From Pomphorhynchus laevis (lineage: Eukaryota; Acanthocephala; Palaeacanthocephala; Echinorhynchida; Pomphorhynchidae), in assembly GCA_012934845.2 (NCBI GenBank), contig WNNJ02001140.1:1-64000 (forward strand): 64,000 bases of DNA, in the 5' to 3' direction. This document shows positions 42,986-52,103 of this stretch, piece by piece. The translations under genes and the position numbers were made by a program. The notes below the pieces were generated by a model, which was not told the origin of the DNA, made no database searches, and was given only the letters and a program-made list of their open reading frames with translations. How positions within the stretch are numbered: the stretch's first letter is position 1; the number at the start of each line of letters is the position of its first letter.

Positions 42986-43569
42986 TAAATTAGATGACTA
43001 TAAACAGAATAAAGAAAGACGAAAATACCTCAGTTTTCTTTTTCTCTAACTGACAACTCTTTAATTATCCGCATGTATTATTGTTTTTAAGAAAATCTTT
43101 TTTATTTATTGAATAATCGTTTTCTTGTTTAATATGTATCGTTATATTTATCGTTATAATAATACTACTAATAACCTTAGCATTAAAAATTAGAATTATT
43201 GCAAATCATACTGTGGTAACTTCAAGTGCATGTCAGTTTTTTACCCTTCGCTCATATTGTTACTCTGACTCCGCAAAAACAGTCTCCTTTATAATATGAA
43301 GCTTCTTGTTGGTCTGTCGACACAAGACATCTGTCCTGTCAAAAATTCCTTCAATAAGGAATTTTGAAAGCGTTGATTTTGTACATATCAATTAAATAAA
43401 TCTTGAATTATTATTTTTATTTAATTCACTTTTTGTAATTTATTTTTATACATTTTATTATATATTATATAATAAAAATATATGCTTTAATATTTTATAA
43501 TATATTTTGTATATAATATATTTTATAATATAAAATATATTTTATATATTTATATAAATATAAATATAT

Positions 43570-44480
43570 TAATACAGAGTTTTATTTCCCGTTCCGCCTT
43601 TCGGCTGGGCAAATAATTACAAAATAGGAAATTAGTCAGAATCAACAAAATTTGAAGTATACAGATTGTCTGCTTCATGCGTCGTTTGTTGATCAATGAC
43701 GAAGATCATTAATCTCTTGAAGTGACATAAGGCTAGACATCAACATTTCAAAATCAAAAGTAGTGAAGTTCCGCGGTGGTGGTCGTTTATCCAAGCATGA
43801 CTCGCTTTTTATAAAGTCTCAAACACTAGAGTTCTGTATTAATTATAATAAGGTGCACCGCAAGGTGCACCGCACACCTTGAGGCTAAATCTTCTAAGAT
43901 TGCAATTAAAACGGCTACATATCCTCAACTGAGGAAACTATCGTTTGAGGGAGCGTTGAGATATTTCGAGTTATGCTTCTACCAATTATTCAGTACAGGC
44001 TGGCAACATTCTGGGAGGACCTCATTGAGTTAAAATTTTAGACAGATTGATAGGTGTCAGGCCCGATTTTTGAAACATATAGTTGGAGTATCCAATAAAT
44101 GTAGTACGACAGCGATCACATACTTGGCAAAAATAAAGCCGCTTAGTGTCCGACTATGTAGTAGTCTTAGATGTGTTCAAACGTCTAGTTATCTTTAACA
44201 TTTGGTAGCTCTTGAGACTAAATTCATAAACGTTGATCATGATTTAGCCAATTCTCCTATGTACCTGCAAAACAGTTGGAGATCACCGTCAAATGTGAAA
44301 CGTTCATTAATATGGAGGTTATCTATTCATGGTTTTCATTTAAACTATTGTCGCCGACTTCTCGCTTGTCATCGCCGTGATTCTTCTTGTATATGCCGCT
44401 TCTGTGCTTCTTCCTGTGAGGCCTCGCTCCATGGTTTAGCCTGCTCTCACCTCAGCCTTATGTCACTTCAAGAGATAAAT
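43570..44480. mobile_element. Two inverted pieces of one LINE 3' region
   Basis: On the plus strand about 43900-44486 encodes a decayed RT/thumb end (RQIDRCQARFLKHIVGVSN, LAKIKPLSVRL) and a Cys/His knot (CICRFCASSCEASLHGLACSH), like the region after the RT in the restriction-endonuclease LINEs of this window. On the minus strand 43800-43570 carries the same end (SLMSLQEIN) running into a 3' end with hairpin CCGAAAGGCGG and GAAATAAAAC. The 21-base block 43714-43734 is the exact reverse complement of 44454-44474. Confidence 0.55.
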
Positions 44481-44853
44481 ATATAAATATATTTTATAAT
44501 ATAATATATTTTATATATTTTATAATATTTTGTTGCTTTTATTCTATATTATAAAATATTATATATTTTTTGGAATTATATTTAAATTATAAGTAATGTT
44601 AAATACAACAGAAATTCTGAGAAATACCATATTTACAATTCATTTAAATGGGTAATTTTTTTGAAAGATCAAGCTAAATAAATTTGTCTGAAAAATGTTG
44701 TTTTCTTATCTGTCAGTGGAAATGATGGTTAATGTATTATGTATATCCGAAATAGATGAAAATAAACATTGTTTTCCATTTTCACGATCAATGCTAATCA
44801 AATCCATGTAGATATATTATTATTAGAAAACTATTCTGCCAGAAAAAGCTAAA

Positions 44854-45028
44854 ATGATAAACATACGAACGATGTTCATTGCATTCATTTCTTTTCATTT
44901 CTTCTTAACGTGTAATGTAAATTGCGAAGAATTAGTTGAAAAATGTAGATACGGCAATGAAGTAGATGATGGTCGTTGTCCCGATTGCCAGTGTCATAGT
45001 GGATATTTCGGACAAAAATGTACACAAG
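44854..45028 (+). CDS. Exon 1 of an EGF-repeat protein: signal peptide and first EGF-like unit
   Basis: Met-Ile-Asn-Ile-Arg is followed by a hydrophobic core (FIAFISFHFFLTCNVNC) typical of a secretion signal. Then comes a Cys-rich unit CRYGNEVDDGRCPDCQC-HSGYFGQKC. The exon ends CAAG|GTAAAA in phase 1. Exon 2 (57749-57886) begins after ATTAG and is read in phase 1 as ECPAGTFGPNC, so the two join cleanly over a 12.7 kb intron. The protein should be secreted or a type I membrane protein; tandem EGF units of the CPAGTFGPNC type occur in scavenger/Draper/MEGF-type receptors and in Tie-like receptors. Later exons are not in the window. Confidence 0.7.
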
Positions 45029-45224
45029 GTAAAATTTATTTAATTACACATATAACCTTATGTATTTAAAGTTTAAATATTGTCAAATCAAAAAGTTGAT
45101 AAGAAATTCAGTTCGCGATTTTGAAAATTTCGAGAATTTTAAAATTCTCGATTTCGAGAATTTGCAATATACAAATTCTACATTTCATCACAACTAATGG
45201 GATAAATAAAACAAATTACCTCTT

Positions 45225-45300
45225 TTGACATGTGGAGTTTAGTTTCCCGATAATAGAACCACTTTCAGAGATACCTAAATTGTATTATTAGTACGACATT
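45225..45300 (+). repeat. Fragment of the PLE-associated dispersed repeat
   Basis: TTTGACATGTGGAGTTTAGT, TTTCCCGATAATAGAACCAC and TGTATTATTAGTACGACATT follow the same order as 31170-31265 and the inverted text at 5050-5150. It lies in the EGF-gene intron just upstream of the structured leader and GIY-YIG reading of the PLE, so it could be the 5' part of that element. Confidence 0.45.
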
Positions 45301-45329
45301 TAAAATCGGAAGAAGTTTGCATTCCAAGG

Positions 45330-45560
45330 TGTTTACACTTTAAAATGTAAACTGCTTCACGTGATCACGTTTAATAGACCAGGTAATGGCCAGTAGCCTG
45401 ATCGCGTAGCGCGTGAAGTGAAGATGGTAGATCTCTTTAGATCTTGTTCCATCCTGCAACCGCCTTAAGCAGGGCAGCCCCCTGTGAAATGCGGTTGGAT
45501 GGACCGTAGTAAGTTTAGTCTGAATCAACTAAACTAGGTGACGGCACCGAAAAAGCAACG
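45330..45560 (+). other. Highly structured RNA-like leader upstream of the GIY-YIG reading
   Basis: Successive helices: GTTTACA/TGTAAAC (45331-45352), CTTCACG/CGTGAAG (45355-45361 with 45412-45418), GATGG and AGATCT with AGATCT and CCATC (45423-45453), CAACCGC/GCGGTTG (45457-45463 with 45491-45497) enclosing CAGGG/CCCTG, AGTTTAGT/ACTAAACT (45512-45535), and GGTG/CACC directly followed by GAAA (45537-45552). It ends about 35 bases before the ATG at 45586. Confidence 0.5.
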
Positions 45561-45585
45561 TTAAGAATTATGACTTAAAAGTTAC

Positions 45586-46638
45586 ATGTACTCAACAATA
45601 TTGGAAAAATACGTAAGTACTAATGATTTCAATTTTAGATCTTTTAAATGTAACAGAAAAAATTGTATAGTTTGTGATGTTATAAATAATAATAATTGTA
45701 TTGTAAGTAATACGACAAACAAATGTTTTTCATTAAATATTAATAATAATTGTAACTGCAATACCGCAGGTGTAGTGTATCTAATACAATGTACATGTGG
45801 ATTGCAATATATAGGAAAAACATATCAAATGTTAAAAACTAGGTTTAGGCAACACATATATAATATACAGCATAATAGTCAAACTATATTTCATAAACAT
45901 ATGAGATTAATAGGACATGATATTAAAAACTGTAAATTATTTATTTTAGAACATATTATCGAAGAAAACATTTCAATATTAAATCAAAAACTATTAGAAA
46001 AAGAAGATTTTTGGATTAAAACGCTTAATTCCATGTACCCATTAGGATTGAATGACGTGGTACAAGGAATTGGCAGAAGTAGTATAATACATAATAAACA
46101 ACTATATTATAATAATCCGGTTAAACGCAAACCAAGAAGTCATGGTGATAAAAGGAATAAAAAAATAAGTTAAAAATATTAAAAAAGATATGTATATATG
46201 AGCAATTAGAAATATAAAAACAACTTTTAAGAGATAATAAACTAAAATATCTTTGTAAATATAAGAAATTTTTCTAAAGATATTTGTTCAATAAATCAAA
46301 GATCAATTAACGAATGTGATAGGTTGAGTTGTATAATAGACAGTTATTGTAATATAAAATACTATAATCGGACAATAAATGTTAATAATAACAATAAAAA
46401 ATATACACTAACCATAAAATTCATCAATAAATGTATAGATAACGTAAATATAGGTAGAATTTTAAATAATTCTCAAAGTAAAGAAACAAAAGGAACAGAT
46501 TTAAGTAAATATGTTCCTAAAATAAGGTATAAGTTGTTACCGCCATTAGGACGAAAAATTTGTAATTATAATAAAGAATTGAAATCAACATGTAATGATA
46601 ATATTAGAAACATTAAAGAAACTGAATGCAATTGCTAA
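45586..46638 (+). mobile_element. PLE fragment with GIY-YIG endonuclease
   Basis: The reading 45586-46173 has a Cys cluster (FKCNRKNCIVC, then NNCNC) and the GIY-YIG core VVYLIQCTCGLQYIGKTYQM...RFRQH, followed by H-x-x-GH (HMRLIGHDIKNC) and EDFWIKTLNSMYPLGLND. That is the form found in PLEs of many invertebrates. A second reading (46324-46638) carries PKIRYKLLPPLGRKICNYNK. No RT follows; after 46640 unrelated repeats begin. In Naiad/Chlamys-type PLEs the endonuclease precedes the RT, and the RT piece at 52.5-53.6 kb ends without an endonuclease, so both may be parts of one such family. The element is incomplete here. Confidence 0.7.
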
Positions 46639-46644
46639 AGCGAC

Positions 46645-47770
46645 AATTAGACAACAACCTCTGCCTAGTGTTTAAGGATGCTCTGTTGAGTAATTCAATA
46701 TGTTTAAGGGCGCAAGCCTCAATCAATTAATCAGTGTGGGAAACGCCTTTATTCACAATGTCACACAGGCAACCGAAACGACCAGTGTGTACCTCATTCT
46801 ACTGATGAGTGTTGCCGGGTACTCATCATTTCGATGCTGAAGTGGTCGTCTAGAAGTGACATGGTGATTGAAAGTCGTGAATCTAAGTCCAGTCTATCAA
46901 GCAACACCATTTAGTATAAATGCCGTATTTCGTAAGAAATCCTGGACCGTTGTTTACTCAGCACATCTGTGCACTACTATTATACATGCCGTATCCATTA
47001 AGGATCCAATGAGTGCAACGACAATTCAGCAACAACCTCTGCTTAGTGTTTAAGGATGGTCCGCACAGCAATTCGATCTGGTAAAGAGCGTAAGCATCAG
47101 ACAATTAAGCAAAGTGTCGGAAACGCCTTTATTCACAATGTCACACAGGCAACCGAAACGACCAGTTTGTACCTCATTCTACTGATGAGTGCTGCCGGGT
47201 ACTCCAACATTTCCATTCTGAAGTGGTCGTCTAGAAGTGACATGGAGATTGAAAGTCGTGAATCGAAATTCAGTCTATCAAACAACACCATTATATATTA
47301 TATATACATAATATACATTATATATTATATATATTATTTACCAGTAAATGAATCAAATCTAGTCTATCAAGCAACATCATTTTCTTTAAATGTAGCATTT
47401 CGTAAGAAATACTGGAGGGTTGTTTACTTACCACATTTGTTTACCATCATTATGATTTTGCGCATAATCTTTATGTTTAAAGATAGTAATGTCAAATTAT
47501 TAGTTAAGTTATACGTTCTCGAAAAGAGAGTACTATCTATGTTTCCGGGTCTAAAAATTTATATAATAAAAAACGTTCTTGTTCGAAAGCGAAAGCCTCA
47601 TACTTTTAAGCAACGCGTCGGAAATGCCTACTTTTACTGTCACAAGGCAACCAAAACAACTAGTGCGTACTTCATTCTATTGATGAGTATTACCGAGTAC
47701 TCCACTTGGGCGCTAAAGTAGTCTGCAAAAAGTGACATGGAGCTTGCTATTCGTTGATAAAGCCAGTTTC
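46645..47770. repeat. Three diverged tandem units of about 370-490 bases
   Basis: The core GGAAACGCCTTTATTCACAA...CACAGGCAACCGAAACGACC occurs at 46738 and 47114 and, diverged, at about 47608. Further shared blocks are CTACTGATGAGTG, GTGGTCGTCTAGAAGTGACA, AGTCTATCAAGCAACACCATT-type text (46890, 47270, 47360) and GTATTTCGTAAGAAATCCTGG (46925, 47395). Between units 2 and 3 is a TATA-type simple repeat (47290-47340). The longest open frame (47056-47721) is not recognised. It may be a satellite or a small tandem non-coding element. Confidence 0.6.
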
Positions 47771-47779
47771 AGTTTGTAA

Positions 47780-48840
47780 CTATATTATATATAATGAGTT
47801 CGCAGAATGTGTTAAACTGTGCTCCAGGAGCTAATAAACTTCAATTTCATATTCGTAATGTTGCCAAAAACCGGAGTTCGATTACATGCAGAGCAGACTT
47901 CCTTATCATTCCTAAACGAGCTGATGGTAGCCGGCAGCACTCATCAGTAGGTGAACTACCATCAGTCGTTTCGGCTGCCTTGAAGGAAGTTTGCTCTGCA
48001 TGTAAGCTATTCATCCTCGTTATGGATGCCGTATCCAACAATCTAAACATACAGCTTCCGTGGACGATTCTATATGCTGATGACGTCATGCTTGCATCCG
48101 TAGATAAAGATGACCTCCAACAACAAATAAACAGCTGAGAAAATCGACTCAAGCAGCTCGGTCTACGCCTGAACGCGCGTAAAACGGAATACTTGACCAC
48201 AAATATGAATGATGATCAGCCACTACAGTTTGGAAGCACACACTGAACCGAACAACTGTGTTTATATACATTTGCTCTACCATAGCGACAGATGGTAACC
48301 TACACGCAGAGTTCACTTATCGAGTAAATGCAGCCTGGATGAAGTAGAGGTCAGTTACAGGTATTATCTGCGATCCAAAGATAAAAGACCGACTGAAGTC
48401 GAAAATTTACAAAACTGTAATACGACCCGTGGTCCTCTATGGTGCTGAATGGTCCTCTATAGTGCAGAAAGTTGCCGCAATGCAGACGAAGATTTCCCTA
48501 TGGACAGCAGGGAAAACCTTAAAGGATAATGTCCGGAACCAAGAAATAAGGAACCAGTTTGGCGTAGTGCCAATAATAGAGAAACTTCGCAAAAGGCGAC
48601 AACAATGGTACAGCCAAGTTTTCCGCGCAAGCGAACACCAACCATCAAATAAGTCCATCGCTGTGACAGTGAATGGAAAGCGTCCGATATGAAGGCCGAA
48701 ACTACGATGGATGTCATACGTCATGATTTGATAAGTGTTGGACTGGAAACCAAAGACGCTCTCGATAGAGCCAAGTGGAGGCAACTCTCAAAAGCAGCGG
48801 ACCTCGTCCCCTACACTGGATAGACGATAAAGAAAAAGAA
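47780..48840 (+). mobile_element. RTE-type LINE 3' part, with a fold-back insert
   Basis: RT reading: FILVMDAVSNNLNIQLPWT, catalytic box LYADDVMLASVDKDDLQQQ, GLRLNARKTEYLTT, and after decayed text VVLYGAEW, KISLWTAGKTLKDNVRNQEI, FGVVPIIEKLRKRRQQWY and VTVNGKRP. This order is the RTE family's RT end and thumb. It is 5'-truncated before the RT A motif, and about three frame changes are seen. The 3' end runs into GATAAAGAAAAAGAAGAAG at about 48840. Upstream, 47882-48005 is a fold-back with 23-base arms (TTACATGCAGAGCA...), which appears inserted at the truncation point. Confidence 0.7.
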
Positions 48841-49000
48841 GAAGATATTATATGTAATATATAATATATATTATATATAATATATAATATATATTTAAAT
48901 TATATATAAATGTATATTTATACTATATACAAATGTATAATATATATTATATATTATATATAATGCATATTATATATTTTAAACATTGAATTATGTGCGA
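48840..49000. repeat. TA-rich palindromic simple repeat
   Basis: ATATAATATATATTATATAT-type sequence between the RTE-LINE end and the 3' end of the nested repeat-protein gene. There is no coding. Confidence 0.7.
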
Positions 49001-49171
49001 GCATTAGTATAACATATCCAAGATATTAAATATAATTGCAGTTTGTACTTTAACCTATATGTGATACTGAATTATAGTGAAATACAGATAAATTCAATCA
49101 AACTTTTATTCGATTGCTTTTATGGCAAAAGTGTTTTATTGTTATTATTTCTTATTAGGTCCAGGACTTGT

Positions 49172-51010
49172 TCATAAGTAATCTTGGAAACGATCACTAA
49201 CAGGGTAGAAAATCTAAATTACAATAAAATCTGATAATTTTTATTTACTCCAATTGAACAACCGCATGTAAAGCATCCACAAACGATTTCTGTTCCTCTT
49301 TGCTATATATCCTTTTATCATAGCCATTTATTCCGTTTTTAATGTCATCTATTATACAAGTTAAGATCTTTTGAAACCGTAATCTTTTATGAACTCTTAC
49401 CAGGCTTTGGACTCGTACTGAAATAGTCTTGGAAACGATCCTCTTCATCATCAGCGTAGAAATTCTAATTTACCATAAGGTTTAATAATGATTAAATATT
49501 CAAATTAAATAACCGCATAGAGAGTATCGTCAAGCCATTTCTTTTCCTCTTTGCTATACACCCTTTTGTCATCGTCATTCACTCCGTTTGTAATGTCCTC
49601 TATTATACAAGTTAAGATTTTTTGAAACCGTAATCTTTTCTTAACATACCAGGCTTTGGACTCGTGCTGAAATAGTCTTGGAAACGATCCTCCTCATCAT
49701 CAGCGTAGAAATTCTAATTTACCATAAAGTTTAATAATGATTAAATATTCAAATTAAATAACAGCATGGAGAGTATCTTCAAGCCATTTCTTTTCCTCTT
49801 TGCTATATACCCTTTTGTCATCGCCATCCACTCCGTTTGTAACGTTATCTATTGTACAAGGTCAGATGTTTTAAAAGTGTAATCTTTTATGAACTTACCA
49901 GGCTCTGGACTCGTGCTAAAATAGTCTTGTAAACGATCCTCCTCATTATCAGCGTAGAAATTCTAAATTACAATAAAATTTGACAATTTTTAAATACTCA
50001 AATTGAATAACCGCATGTAAAGCATCGCCAAGCCATTTATTTTCGTCTTTGCTCTTCACCCTTTTATCATCGCCATTCACTCCGTTTGTAACATCATCTA
50101 TTATACATTTTAAGATTTTTTGAAACAGTAATCTTTTATGAACTGACGAGGCTTTGGACTCGTGCTGAAATAATCTTGGAAACGATCCTCTTCATCATCA
50201 GCGTAGAAATTCTAAATAACAATAAAATTTGATAATTTTTAATTGCTCAAATTAAATAACCGCATAGAGAGTATCGTCAAGCCATTTCTTTTCCTCTTTG
50301 CTATACACCCTTTTGTCATCGTCATTCACTCCGTTTGTAATATCCTCTATTATACAAGTTAAGATTTTTTGAAACTGTAATCTTTTATGAACATACCAGG
50401 CTTTGGACTCGTGCTGAAATAGTCTTGGAAACGATCCTCTTCATCATCAGCGTAGAAATTCTAATTTACCATAAGGTTTAATAATGATTAAATATTCAAA
50501 TTAAATAACCGCATAGAGAGTATCGTCAAGCCATTTCTTTTCCTCTTTGCTATACACCCTTTTGTCATCGTCATTCACTCCGTTTGTAATGTCCTCTATT
50601 ATACAAGTTAAGATTTTTTGAAACCGTAATCTTTTATTAACATACCAGGCTTTGGACTCGTGCTGAAATAGTCTTGGAAACGATCCTCCTTCTCATCATC
50701 AGCGTAGAAATTCTAATTTACCATAAAGTTTAATAATGATTAAATATTCAAATTAAATAACAGCATGGAGAGTATCGTCAAGCCATTTCTTTTCTTCTTT
50801 GCTATACATCCTTTTGTCATCGCCATCCACTCCGTTTGTAAAGTCATCTATTGTACAAGGTCAGATGTTTTAAAACTGTAATCTGTTTGAACTTACCATG
50901 CTTTGAACTCGTGCTCAAATAGTCTTGTAAACGATCCTTCTCATTATCAGCGTATAAACTCTTAATTTCAATAAAATTTGATAATTTTTAAATACTCAAA
51001 TTGAATAACC
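49172..51010 (-). repeat. Seven 249-base genomic tandem repeats (A-B-B-C-A-B-C)
   Basis: Repeat starts at 50960, 50712, 50460, 50211, 49962, 49713 and 49464, spaced 248-252 bases, introns included. Second-half exons fall in three types: A (modules 1 and 5, NGVDGDDKR), B (2, 3, 6, NGVNDDDKR) and C (4 and 7, ending DALHA). The end of exon 1 (GDAVHP) resembles the end of a type C exon, so the array seems to start in a C remnant. The pattern implies duplication of a multi-module block. Confidence 0.85.
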
Positions 51011-51138
51011 GGATGTACAGCATCTCCCATCAATTTTTCATCTGTTTTATTCAACACTGTATTCTTTTGATGTAAAACACGATTCATTACACACATGATC
51101 GATGTCAATAGCAGAAAGGTAAATAATCGTAATGACAT
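49172..51138 (-). CDS. Secreted tandem-module protein, 16 mini-exons, intact
   Basis: Start ATG 51138-51136; exon 1 51138-51010 (43 residues). The seven modules each use two exons: 50960-50897 + 50847-50762; 50712-50646 + 50595-50510; 50460-50397 + 50346-50261; 50211-50148 + 50097-50012; 49962-49899 + 49848-49763; 49713-49650 + 49599-49514; 49464-49401 + 49348-49263. The last exon is 49213-49172 with stop TGA. The fifteen introns are 49-52 bases, all GT-AG, alternating phase 0 and 1. The total of 1224 bases gives 407 residues without a break. Exon 1 starts MSLRLFTFLLLTSIMCVM, a clear secretion signal. A module reads NFYADDEEDRFQDYF-STSPKPG then EDITNGVN-DDDKRVYSKEEKKW-LDDTLYA: acidic, aromatic, without Cys, and each with a dibasic KR. 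The terminal exon repeats the first half (IFYPVSDRFQDYL). AATAAA follows near 49130. The gene is nested antisense in the EGF-gene intron. I do not recognise the family. It could be a polyprotein cut at KR into peptides, or a secreted repeat protein. Confidence 0.8.
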
Positions 51139-51139
51139 T

Positions 51140-51860
51140 TTCGAAATGTATTTAATACCGAATATAGTTTTTAACTAATGCCAGGACAATTCCTCATACC
51201 AACCACAAAAGGCGCCAAATTAATTATTGTTTAAAATGTATATAATCAATTTTATAAAGTATCAATCTAATTATTATGTTTTAATTTTTTATTGACTATT
51301 TTTTGCATTGTTAAACCATATTTTTTATTTAAATGATTTATAAAATTCTAGTTTTAAATTTTTAATTGATTTCCAAGCAATGCAGATTGTAAATTTTTAC
51401 AAAAAGTTATTATATAATGATAACCAAATTCAGACTAAATGACAATGTTATCTAGTAGATTGTGCGAGAAGCAAACATCTATTCTGAGAATCAACATGTC
51501 TTTATAATATGGATAAATTATATAATATATAATTAATTATATATTATATTATAATATAATATAGATTAGCACGTTTGTACATAATTGATATTAAAATTAT
51601 TAATTATTAACTATTTATCTAATGATATTCAAAGAGTTATTTAATAATTATTATGAAATTTGTTTTTATATTTTATTCTTTGTGCTCATTTGGATAACTT
51701 TTAAATCTCATATTGAACTTGGGCATAACGAATTAAAATTTTGAAATTTAATTAAATATCATTAAATGTATTTATCTACATCGGACATAATACTCTGTGG
51801 ATAATATTGTTAATAAACAAATTATATTAATTAGTTTTTATAATAATATTATAATATTAT
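51140..51860. promoter_or_regulatory. Upstream region of the repeat-protein gene
   Basis: This holds the presumed promoter for the minus-strand gene starting at 51138. The sequence is AT-rich with no clear motif to single out. No coding or element is recognised. Confidence 0.3.
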
Positions 51861-52013
51861 CTTGATGTTAGAGATATTACCTGATATAATGATATCTTTA
51901 AGATGCAATATAATATTAGTATGTTTGATGCCATTTTTATTGTTGTTCGAGGAATATAGATTAAAACTGACAATAAGATCAAAATTTTAAAAATTGTATG
52001 TCATATATTAATC
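51861..52013. repeat. Left copy of a 150-base direct repeat around a PLE
   Basis: It shares GAGATATTACCTGATATAAT, GCAATATAATATTAGTAT and GATGCCATTTTTATTGTTG with 54136-54292 in the same orientation, with few differences. Confidence 0.8.
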
Positions 52014-52103
52014 TAAATATTCCAATGATCTTGTATTATAATATTTTTTATTACAAATTTTTATTAAAGTGATTGATATCTTGTTGTGCCAAACGAATTA
52101 AAT

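Noticed and set aside
46780-47200. Hammerhead ribozyme in the tandem units (CTGATGAG and CGAAAC present)
   Set aside because: The blocks are in a permuted order. One helix can form (GGCAAC/GTTGCC in unit 1) with a bulge, but the bases flanking CTGATGA cannot form helix I and unit 3 loses the core.
48437-48784. Minus-strand open frames opposite the RTE LINE
   Set aside because: They are antisense shadows of the LINE reading on the plus strand.
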